Shown here: positions 57,563-64,000 of the stretch, one piece after another
Position numbering within the stretch: the first letter of the stretch is position 1
Layout: each line of letters starts with the position of its first letter
NCBI RefSeq assembly: GCF_018310695.1
Contig: NZ_JAGXCY010000008.1
Location: 17,671 to 81,670 of the forward strand
DNA from: Paenibacillus sp. Marseille-Q4541
Lineage (GTDB): Bacteria; Bacillota; Bacilli; Paenibacillales; Paenibacillaceae
Length of the DNA stretch: 64,000 nt
Direction of reading: 5' to 3'
The notes under the pieces: model-generated
What the model saw: the letters and a program-made list of their open reading frames with translations, nothing else
Databases searched by the model: none
Told to the model about the DNA's origin: nothing
Translations under genes and position numbers: made by a program

Positions 57563-57842
57563 ATGATCGATGTGCTGTTGTGTTCATGGCAAGCTCTGCA
57601 TGGGAATAATCAATTTTCTTGACGTAAATCTCATAAAGAGTACTCGTTCCAGTACTGACACCGGGACTCCCTGTGTCAGTAATATTCGTTTTGTAATCGA
57701 TATAATGGGAGTTAAGATTTTGGAGTCTTTTATAGAAATCACCCTGATTATGTGAGGCGTAGAGCTGAACTTTGTAGCGAGAGAACAACTTTCTACAAGT
57801 AAGAACGAGAAGCTTGTCAAGATTACCAATACTATGGGACAT
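57561..57842 (-). CDS. Small protein of unknown function
   Basis: 93 residues. The ATG at 57842 has AAAAGGAG eight bases upstream, which decides the start (the frame extends to 57890). No signal peptide. The N-terminal half is basic and has four to five aromatic residues (RKLFSRYKVQLYASHNQ); the C-terminal half is rich in Thr, Ser and Gly (ITDTGSPGVSTGTSTLYEIY). I do not recognise the family. The gene stands alone. Confidence 0.65.
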   Translation of the reverse strand: MSHSIGNLDKLLVLTCRKLFSRYKVQLYASHNQGDFYKRLQNLNSHYIDYKTNITDTGSPGVSTGTSTLYEIYVKKIDYSHAELAMNTTAHRS

Positions 57843-57980
57843 AGATAACACTCCTTTTTTATTTGGTAGATAGGTGGGGAAGGGAGTCACTATAAACGTC
57901 TCAATAATGCAATAATATGGAAATATTTGTTTTATATTACTATATAATCTATGGCTAATCTACATCTTTATGACACAAAA

Positions 57981-58010
57981 GAAGCGTGATGCAACTTGGC
58001 ATCACGCTTC
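57981..58010 (-). terminator. Terminator of the PadR-HAAS-DUF4097 operon
   Basis: A 12-bp perfect stem (GAAGCGTGATGC and complement) with loop AACTTG/CAAGTT and TTTTGTG on the minus strand. About 120 bases lie between it and the DUF4097 stop. Confidence 0.75.
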
Positions 58011-58129
58011 TTAGAACCTTCGTCATATTGAAGCAAACTTTAAGAGAAAATGCGATCAATCTGGCTCACCTCATCTTGCGACAGTTTCACATCCATGTAA
58101 GACCATGTAATCCTTCGATAAGGACAGGG

Positions 58130-59089
58130 TTATGGTTGTGTAATCTTGATATCGCCTGATATTGTACGTACCTTGATGAGTTCAGTTCCTGTTCGTAAAG
58201 AATCTGGGGTATGGATATTACCAGATGTAGCCTGAACATCGTAAAATCCGGCAAAGTCACTCGTAGCTTCAACGTCGACATTCCCTGAGATCGTCTCAAT
58301 GTCCAAGTTTCCTTTTGTTTTCTGGACAATGTCAACATCACCTGATTTCATACGAATCGTTCCTTCTCCGGCCAAACCATCAACAGTTAAATTGCCCGAA
58401 GTAAGGCTCGCGTTATAGTTCCCTTGAATATCTTTCGCCTGTACATCGCCTGATTGCTGCTTCGTTGTGATTTCTTTGGCTTCGATGGAGCTGAGCTTAA
58501 GGTTGCCAGAAGTTAGCTCGAAACTTGCGAATTCCGAAGCCTTTACCTGATCTGCTTTCATCGTACCAGAAGTAAGCTTTGCGGAAAGTTCTTCTGCTTG
58601 AATATTGCTCAGATTCAGATTGCCTGATGTGGATTTAAGAGTGATGCGTTTCGCATAAAGACCGGTAATATCATTATCACTTGAGACATTGTCGAGAGAA
58701 ACTTCGGTAAGCCATTTTTCCTTAGGAATCGAAATCTCCATTACGTTTTTACTAAAATCAGTGGAAAAGCTAAAAAAGGAAAAAGAATCTTTCGAACGAG
58801 TATCAACTGTTAGTCGTGCGTTTTCCGGTTGTAGTTGTTTTAGCCCCTCTATGGTATCGGGCTTCCATTTTCCTTTAAAATGAACGGAAACGTTATTCTC
58901 GTCTGTCGAAGTAAATATAATGTGAGTGCTGTCTTCGGTTTTGACTAGCAAGGAATCAATATCCTCCGCCTGAAAGCTCAACTCCTGGTCATAATCTACA
59001 CGCTTGTCTCCGAATTCAAATCCGAAGAAGGCAACTCCGATGAGTCCGACCACGATGCAAAGAACAGCAAGCCGTATCGCATTTTTCAT
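58130..59089 (-). CDS. DUF4097 beta-helical putative adhesin-like membrane protein
   Basis: 319 residues. One N-terminal transmembrane helix (about 7-24), then a repeated beta structure with a period of about 20 residues: TSGNLNLSNIQAEE, TSGTMKADQV, TSGNLKLSSIE, SGDVQAKD, TSGNLTVDG. This is the DUF4097 pattern. Last gene of a PadR-HAAS-DUF4097 operon common in Bacillota and thought to respond to envelope conditions. It starts one base after the HAAS gene stop. Confidence 0.9.
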   Translation of the reverse strand: MKNAIRLAVLCIVVGLIGVAFFGFEFGDKRVDYDQELSFQAEDIDSLLVKTEDSTHIIFTSTDENNVSVHFKGKWKPDTIEGLKQLQPENARLTVDTRSKDSFSFFSFSTDFSKNVMEISIPKEKWLTEVSLDNVSSDNDITGLYAKRITLKSTSGNLNLSNIQAEELSAKLTSGTMKADQVKASEFASFELTSGNLKLSSIEAKEITTKQQSGDVQAKDIQGNYNASLTSGNLTVDGLAGEGTIRMKSGDVDIVQKTKGNLDIETISGNVDVEATSDFAGFYDVQATSGNIHTPDSLRTGTELIKVRTISGDIKITQP

Positions 59090-59090
59090 A

Positions 59091-59726
59091 TCAATTCTCC
59101 TTTCTTTTCAGGACGGTTTGGTTCCAATTGAAATATCCTGCAGTCCATCGTGCGAGTTTTTTCATAAGCCCAAGAGCGAGTATCCCAACCAGGATACCTA
59201 TCCCCAAAAAAACAAGACTGACAAAAAGCTCAGGGAGTATCACTTGCTTCTCAATGAAAATAAAATCAAGGAAAGCAAGCAAGGGAGCAAGGATTCCGGA
59301 TACCGATATTGCAGCGAGAGAGACCCAGATAGCCCAGATCGTGGCGAAGATCGGAAGTGCAAGGATGAGGTTAAGAAATACGAGTCCGATCCATGTAAAT
59401 AAACGGCGAGTAAATGATCCGCCCGATGATTTGTGGGAAAGAGCAGAAGATCCATAAGGCATCTTATTATATGAGCCAAGCTCTTCATCATGAACTCCAT
59501 TCTGTGATCGGAATCCGGGTGCCGGAGGAGTATACCGGTCTCCAAGTGCCTCTTTAATCAAATCCTCTGGATTCCCTAGTTCAGAGGCAATTTCTTCTTC
59601 ACTTTTGCCTTCGGACAGGCCCATTTCAAAATGCTGCTCATAGTCACTGAGTAGTTCTGCCCGCTCCTGAGCTTCAAGTGGGTAAAGCCCTCTTTGCATG
59701 ATGGTCATAAATTGAAGCCTATTCAT
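59091..59726 (-). CDS. HAAS/DUF1700 domain membrane protein
   Basis: 211 residues. The N-terminal cytoplasmic HAAS domain (about 1-65) contains ELLSDYEQHFEMGLSEGKSE and LGNPEDLIKEALG. A linker leads to about three to four transmembrane segments (about 105-200). Middle gene of the operon; it overlaps the PadR gene by 8 nt. Likely partner of DUF4097 in a membrane complex (inference from the constant pairing). Confidence 0.9.
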   Translation of the reverse strand: MNRLQFMTIMQRGLYPLEAQERAELLSDYEQHFEMGLSEGKSEEEIASELGNPEDLIKEALGDRYTPPAPGFRSQNGVHDEELGSYNKMPYGSSALSHKSSGGSFTRRLFTWIGLVFLNLILALPIFATIWAIWVSLAAISVSGILAPLLAFLDFIFIEKQVILPELFVSLVFLGIGILVGILALGLMKKLARWTAGYFNWNQTVLKRKEN

Positions 59727-60048
59727 TCGCTTCTCCTTCCTTCAGCAGGTTGCTGACACTATTTACAAACTCATTCCATTCAGACTCAAGTTCACTCATG
59801 TAACGTTGTCCCGTCTCCGTCAGTCTGTAATATTTACGCGGGGGACCTTCTGTAGATTCTTGAAGATAGGTTGTGCAATAGCCATCAGACACAAGCCGTC
59901 TGAGCAGGGGATATAAGGCACCTTCAGCAATTTCAATATGCCTTGAAACGGCTTGAGCCAGTTCATATCCATAACGGTCTTTACCGTGAATCAGGACGAG
60001 AACACACAGTTCGAGAACGCCCTTTTTAAACTGAATATTCACATTCAT
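59719..60048 (-). CDS. PadR family transcriptional regulator
   Basis: 109 residues, the short PadR type. Winged HTH: FKKGVLELCVLVLIHGKDRYGYEL, then IAEGALYPLLRRLVSDGYC and the wing GPPRKYYRLTETG. First gene of the operon. Likely autoregulator: ATACA-CTAC-TGTAT, a 5-4-5 inverted repeat at 60116-60129, overlaps the presumed promoter region. Confidence 0.93.
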   Translation of the reverse strand: MNVNIQFKKGVLELCVLVLIHGKDRYGYELAQAVSRHIEIAEGALYPLLRRLVSDGYCTTYLQESTEGPPRKYYRLTETGQRYMSELESEWNEFVNSVSNLLKEGEANE

Positions 60049-60115
60049 CCCAAAGTATCCTTTCTTAACTCGTCATCGTGAATTAGCTAATCATCTTTAT
60101 TTAGTACTATTCAAT

Positions 60116-60129
60116 ATACACTACTGTAT
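60116..60129. promoter_or_regulatory. Operator candidate for the PadR operon
   Basis: ATACA-CTAC-TGTAT perfect 5-4-5 inverted repeat, about 70 bases before the PadR start codon, overlapping a TATATT that could be a minus-strand -10 box. Spacing differs from the classic ATGT-N8-ACAT PadR site. Confidence 0.4.
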
Positions 60130-60260
60130 GATGAATAATACCATCGGCGACTGAATAATACAAGATATTGTAAAAAATACAGGAATACCCTTGAGTAAAG
60201 AGATTACAGTGTATCGTTTGAATTTGCTCGAACAGGGTAATTTTTCAGGAGGAGGGATGT

Positions 60261-60659
60261 ATGGTGAAAGATGAAATGAGCTCTGGATTTCACGAAGAAG
60301 AGTCTCCGTGTGCTCCTTCAAAAAAGAAAAAAAGGTTCCATTTAAATTTACGTCGAAAAAGGAAAGCCGTAATAAAGAAAAGAATTCAAATTAGAAATCG
60401 ATACGAAACAGCCCATTTGGCAAGTGAGATTGCGACTTCAATCTTGTTCCTCATAGGTAGTTTTTGTCTCTTCTACCCTGAGGTAAAGCTGATTGGGTCT
60501 TGTCTATTTATACTCGGAAGTATACAAATGCTAGTGCGGGCCTTACTACGAATGTCATACCTAATCAAGCTGAAAAAGTGGAATTATGCGGATGGACAAG
60601 ATTCGTTACAAGGTGAGGCACAAACAGAGGAAGAGGCTTATTTGAATCGAAGGTTGTAG
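60261..60659 (+). CDS. YrhK-like small membrane protein
   Basis: 132 residues. A very basic N-terminal half (KKKKRFHLNLRRKRKAVIKK) is followed by IRNRYETAHLASEIATSILFLIGSFCLF, a YrhK-domain signature with two transmembrane helices (about 55-75 and 78-98), and an acidic tail. RBS GGAGGAGGG. Function unknown. Divergent from the PadR operon. Confidence 0.8.
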   Translation: MVKDEMSSGFHEEESPCAPSKKKKRFHLNLRRKRKAVIKKRIQIRNRYETAHLASEIATSILFLIGSFCLFYPEVKLIGSCLFILGSIQMLVRALLRMSYLIKLKKWNYADGQDSLQGEAQTEEEAYLNRRL

Positions 60660-60700
60660 GTTATGTTAGCAGAAGTAGTCTCTAAATAGTCAGTTAAAAA

Positions 60701-60748
60701 AAGGTCGTCTTCAAGTTCACACGGGGCTGTGAACTTGAAGACGACCTT
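60701..60748. terminator. Very stable bidirectional terminator
   Basis: A perfect stem of at least 19 bp (AAGGTCGTCTTCAAGTTCAC and its complement) around CGGGGC. A run of A residues on the left gives a T run on the minus strand, ending the downstream oxidoreductase gene. Confidence 0.93.
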
Positions 60749-60754
60749 CATTTA

Positions 60755-61984
60755 TTAACGCGCTTGTTTCGCAAGCGGTTTGGGTTTGGTACGGAGATAC
60801 AAATCTAGATCCGGGCTTTCGCCTTTTGTAATCACATCGGTTACGATCTTGGAAAGGTTCATATTATATACAGTTCCGTTATCACCATAAGCCATAATAT
60901 AGAAACAGTTTGGATATTCCTCGTTTCGTCCGATCATCGGAAGCCCGTCAATGGTTCCCGCGAAAAAAGCACCCAGTGCATATTCAGGTTCTGCGTCAAT
61001 ATCGGGAAACATCGCATGGAAAGCGTTCATGAGCATGTTACGCCCTTGCTCGATTTTGGCATCTCGGCTTAGGGACTGATCTGTATCTTGATCCATTCCG
61101 CCGACAATAATGCGGTTATCCTGGGTAGTCCGCATATAGAGGTAAGGTCTAGCTGTTTCCCAAATTAGGGCCCGTTTGTACCAGCTGGTAAAATCGGATA
61201 CAGGTTTTGTGATAACAACATAAGAGCTTGTAATTGTAGCATTTTTATTTGGTGTTATTTCTGCCTGTTCATATCCTGCTGCCATAATGACATACTTTGC
61301 TGTGATGGTATGACCGTTCTTCGTTTTAAAAACAGCCTGATCTTGTTCAAACGTTTTGTCCGTAATTTCCGTATTACAGTATATTTTTCCTCCGAGCGAT
61401 TCCACTTGTTCAAACAACCCGTAAATGTATTTGAGCGGATTCATTTCTGCATCATTGGAGTAATAGAGAGCGCCTGCCTTACGGAAAGGATAAAGCCCAG
61501 TAATTTGCTTCTCGTCCCAATAATCCACCTTAAATCCATGTTTGGTCAGAATCGCATGTTCCTGCTTCAAAGCAGGTATATCTTGTTCGGTCGATGCATA
61601 GTAAAGACTGTCCCGACGTATAAAATCAGCCTGATCTTCTATATTTGCACAGGCCTCTTCAATATCGGTGATGGCTTGTTCACAAAGTTTGAGATGGCGA
61701 ACAGCCGTTTCTTCTCCAAAGCTTGCGGTAAGTTCAGTCAAGCTTTTATCACCTGCATATTGAATGAGTGCCGTATTTGTACTGGAGCTGCCTCCACCGA
61801 TCGTGCGTTTATCAACAACAACGACTTTTAATCCTTGCTTAGCTAGCCTGTAGGCACTTTGCGCGCCTGAGCTACCTCCCCCAATGATCAGAGCATCACA
61901 AGTGAGATCCTCCGCAAGTTCAGGATATTCTGGAGTTTTGCTTACTGTTGTTGGCCAATATAATGTACCGCTTTGTAAATCCAT
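60755..61984 (-). CDS. FAD-dependent oxidoreductase (DadA/glycine oxidase type)
   Basis: 409 residues. FAD fold LIIGGGSSGAQSAYRLAKQG (about 31-50) with the acidic ribose-binding position in VVVDKRTIGGGSSSTNTALI. The C-terminal GTIDGLPMIGRNEEYPNCFYI matches DAO-family enzymes. It probably oxidises an amine or D-amino acid. RBS GGGAGG eight bases before the ATG. The next gene upstream on the same strand is a related flavoprotein with a Rieske domain. Confidence 0.87.
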   Translation of the reverse strand: MDLQSGTLYWPTTVSKTPEYPELAEDLTCDALIIGGGSSGAQSAYRLAKQGLKVVVVDKRTIGGGSSSTNTALIQYAGDKSLTELTASFGEETAVRHLKLCEQAITDIEEACANIEDQADFIRRDSLYYASTEQDIPALKQEHAILTKHGFKVDYWDEKQITGLYPFRKAGALYYSNDAEMNPLKYIYGLFEQVESLGGKIYCNTEITDKTFEQDQAVFKTKNGHTITAKYVIMAAGYEQAEITPNKNATITSSYVVITKPVSDFTSWYKRALIWETARPYLYMRTTQDNRIIVGGMDQDTDQSLSRDAKIEQGRNMLMNAFHAMFPDIDAEPEYALGAFFAGTIDGLPMIGRNEEYPNCFYIMAYGDNGTVYNMNLSKIVTDVITKGESPDLDLYLRTKPKPLAKQAR

Positions 61985-62119
61985 AGCGGAAGCCTCCCTT
62001 ATCTATGTTCATGGTATAGGATGTACATTCTCTTCTCTTCAATACCATAATTCTATAGATAAGAAACAAGGAAATTCTTGAAACTTGGCTTATATGTCTT
62101 CACTTAACCGTCGGCAGCA

Positions 62120-63673
62120 TTAGACATCCAATTTTTTGAGCGGTTCGGACGCAGGGCCTTCCATAACAGTTCCATCGTAAGAATAACGAGACCCATGACA
62201 AGGGCAATCCCAAGAACAATCACCCGAATTCCATTCTACTTCACAGCCAAGGTGAGTACAGGTTCGGTCAACGAGATGAACTTTGCCTTGAGGATCTTTA
62301 TATGCACCTGCCCGCTTGCCTTCATGCCATACAACGGATCCTTCACCTGCTTGTAGATCTTCCAATTTAGGATGTGTCAGATCTACTTTTCCAGTAATGA
62401 ATTCCTTAACCACATTCAAGTTTTCTTTGATGATATTTTTGATGGAAGGATCTGCTGTGAAACGACCGGGGTCATAAAGTTCTGCATAGGGATTGCTTCT
62501 TTTCATGACGAGATCGGTAAGAAGTCGCCCAGCAGTCGTTCCCGTTGTCATTCCCCATTTGGCGTATCCGGTTCCTATAAATACACGATTATAAGCGCCG
62601 CCAATAGGTCCAATAAAAGGTACTTTATCTACGGTGATCAGATCCTGGGCGGACCAGCGGAAATAGACCTTTTTTACACCGAAGTGCTCACCGGCAAATG
62701 TAAGAAGTTCCTCATAATGCTCATGTGTGCTAATCCCTTGTCCTGTCTTGTGGTTCTCCCCGCCGACAATGAGCAAGTCTTTGTCTTTATAACGAACAGA
62801 GCGCAGGGAACGGCCTGGTGCATCCACACTAATATACATATCCCCTTCGTAGGATGTTTCTGGCTCTACTGCAATGGCGTAAGATCGTTCCGCATGCATG
62901 CGCGCTAAGTATAGTCTTGGATCATGAAAAGGAAAATGACTGGCTACCACTACATGTTTGCTCGTAATATGGTGACCTCCATTTTCTAAAAAGACCTTTA
63001 CATGATCGTCATTTTCCTCTAGATTAGCAGCGGTTGTTTTTTCATAAATTTGCACACCCAACCGGACAAGCTCTTCTGTCAATTTCTTAAGATAATTTAA
63101 AGGATGGAAACGTGCCTGATTCGGCAGGCTGATGCCACAAACAGAAGGTACGGGAATAGGGAGGCGGTCATGCCATACCCCGGGAATACTGAGCTGCTTA
63201 TAAGCATCATATTCATCTTTCATTTTCTGAAGTTCTTTCTCATCTTCCGACTGAAGATATATGTATGCATTCTCCTCGCTGAGCTGACAGTCGATCTCCA
63301 TTTCTGTAACAACACTGCGGATAAAACGAAGAGCTTCTTCGTTAGCTTCGTAATATAGTCGCGCCTTTTCAAGGCCAAAATGTTGCAAAAGTTCGTTATA
63401 GATTAATCCATGCTGGGAAGTGATTTTGGCTGTTGTATGTCCGGTTGTTCCGTTTAATATGAATCCAGCCTCAATTAGGGTAACCTTGTACCCTTCTTTG
63501 GCGAGAAGATAAGCCGTAGTAATACCTGTAATGCCGGCCCCAACGATGGTAACGTCGGTCACCAAATTTTTACTTAGTTTTTTAAAGGTAGGCAGTGAAA
63601 TGGTATCACGCCACAACGATTTAGGTGTTTTTGGCAGCTCTGAAGCAGACCAAGGTTCTATATGGTGATTCAC
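62120..63673 (-). CDS. FAD-dependent oxidoreductase with C-terminal Rieske domain
   Basis: About 517 residues. DAO-type FAD domain (VTIVGAGITGITTAYLLAKEG, about 40-60; GTGYAKWGMTTGTTAG near 370) and a C-terminal Rieske [2Fe-2S] domain (about 430-517) with CTHLGC and CPCHGS. The start is read as GTG 63673, nine bases after AGGGGG; the frame opens at TTG 63694 but that would overlap the SD. It likely passes electrons from an oxidised amine or sugar to the Rieske centre. Such fusions are common in Bacillota; substrate unknown. Confidence 0.88.
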   Translation of the reverse strand: MNHHIEPWSASELPKTPKSLWRDTISLPTFKKLSKNLVTDVTIVGAGITGITTAYLLAKEGYKVTLIEAGFILNGTTGHTTAKITSQHGLIYNELLQHFGLEKARLYYEANEEALRFIRSVVTEMEIDCQLSEENAYIYLQSEDEKELQKMKDEYDAYKQLSIPGVWHDRLPIPVPSVCGISLPNQARFHPLNYLKKLTEELVRLGVQIYEKTTAANLEENDDHVKVFLENGGHHITSKHVVVASHFPFHDPRLYLARMHAERSYAIAVEPETSYEGDMYISVDAPGRSLRSVRYKDKDLLIVGGENHKTGQGISTHEHYEELLTFAGEHFGVKKVYFRWSAQDLITVDKVPFIGPIGGAYNRVFIGTGYAKWGMTTGTTAGRLLTDLVMKRSNPYAELYDPGRFTADPSIKNIIKENLNVVKEFITGKVDLTHPKLEDLQAGEGSVVWHEGKRAGAYKDPQGKVHLVDRTCTHLGCEVEWNSGDCSWDCPCHGSRYSYDGTVMEGPASEPLKKLDV

Positions 63674-63790
63674 AACAAAAAACCCCCTATTCAATGGTTC
63701 AGCTGGAAACGTGTCTTATTTTTCAATTATTACCACCTGGCCATGAATAGAAACGCAATGACTGGAAACATTTTAGAGAACCCTACTTGT

Positions 63791-64000
63791 TTAGGAGCGG
63801 TAAGTTATTTTGCGAAGGACCCATTCCGCGGGACCCGTTTTAAATTTGTGGAGATATAAATAGCTGAAGAAAGCAAGCAAAGCATAGATTAGTAGCCCTA
63901 GGAGGGTACCGGAAAAGACTCCGAGCTGGCCAGCCATGCCTAGCTTCTCCTTAGAAATAAAATAGATGAGTTTTGTTACATCAATGCTCACTATATCATG
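63791..64000 (-). CDS. DUF418 family membrane protein, C-terminal part (cut by window edge)
   Basis: The minus-strand frame is open to the right edge; only the last 69 or so codons are inside the window. It contains one hydrophobic helix (GTLLGLLIYALLAFFSYLYL) and the family ending GPAEWVLRKITY. DUF418 proteins are polytopic membrane proteins of unknown transport function. The in-frame GTG at 63991 is probably internal. Confidence 0.75.
   Translation of the reverse strand, partial: HDIVSIDVTKLIYFISKEKLGMAGQLGVFSGTLLGLLIYALLAFFSYLYLHKFKTGPAEWVLRKITYRS

Noticed and set aside
58087..58341. 84-codon minus-strand ORF at the end of DUF4097
   Set aside because: It is in an alternative frame of the DUF4097 gene, whose beta-repeat pattern continues through the region.

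Overview
The window looks like a chromosomal segment of a Paenibacillus-type member of the Bacillota. Evidence: strong AAGGAGG-type ribosome binding sites, TTG/GTG starts, sigma-A promoters (TTGACA-N17-TATAAT), GlpP-type glycerol control, LplB/LplC-type sugar ABC permeases, an LtaS-type enzyme, a bacterial NO synthase and AbrB-like proteins. I see no rRNA, tRNA, CRISPR array, insertion sequence or phage gene. Coordinates and starts were set by hand from the sequence; families were assigned from remembered motifs, not searches.

Layout. 1-377: a 59-bp-period tandem repeat and a long imperfect inverted repeat whose end supplies the first gene's RBS. 378-5111 (+): DUF4127 protein, NanE epimerase, RpiR regulator and a FAD oxidoreductase. 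5170-10002 (-): gluconokinase and a three-gene sugar ABC importer. 10187-11650 (-): GlcNAc-type PTS IICB. 11907-16906 (+): glpP-glpK-glpD with a terminator/antiterminator leader before glpD, then a Gfo/Idh/MocA enzyme. 17081-18769 (-): AbrB-like Zn/HTH fusion and lrgAB, with a divergent LysR regulator. 19907-22167 (+): C-N hydrolase and two GNAT-like proteins. 22297-25011 (-): LtaS-like enzyme and HmoB-like monooxygenase. 25236-27560 (+): nuclease-helicase fusion. 27851-30345 (-): MBL hydrolase and an orphan pyrK-pyrD pair. 30637-32067 (+): uxaC behind a cre site. 32371-36508 (+): MarR regulator and a heterodimeric ABC exporter. 36608-45731: DUF697 protein, lipid kinase, MMPL transporter, nucleoside hydrolase, DUF4261, HAD, Dps and NO synthase. 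46106-49928 (+): potABCD. 50179-57476 (+): nitroreductase, LacI regulator, LplB/LplC/lipoprotein importer and a Gfo/Idh enzyme. 57561-60659: a small unknown gene, a PadR-HAAS-DUF4097 operon and a YrhK-like protein. 60755-64000 (-): two FAD oxidoreductases (one with a Rieske domain) and a truncated DUF418 gene.

The theme is carbon scavenging: amino sugars, gluconate, glycerol, uronates, nucleosides, polyamines and two ABC-imported sugars, each with a local regulator, plus envelope and oxidative-stress functions. The most unusual items are noncoding or very small: a compact minus-strand transcription unit (38400-38519) with promoter, SD, six-codon ORF and terminator; an 18-codon leader ORF (52576-52632) that contains a sequence complementary to the next gene's SD; and the repeat block at the left edge. 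The DUF4127-nanE-RpiR-FAD oxidoreductase cluster is the best candidate for an undescribed metabolic pathway.
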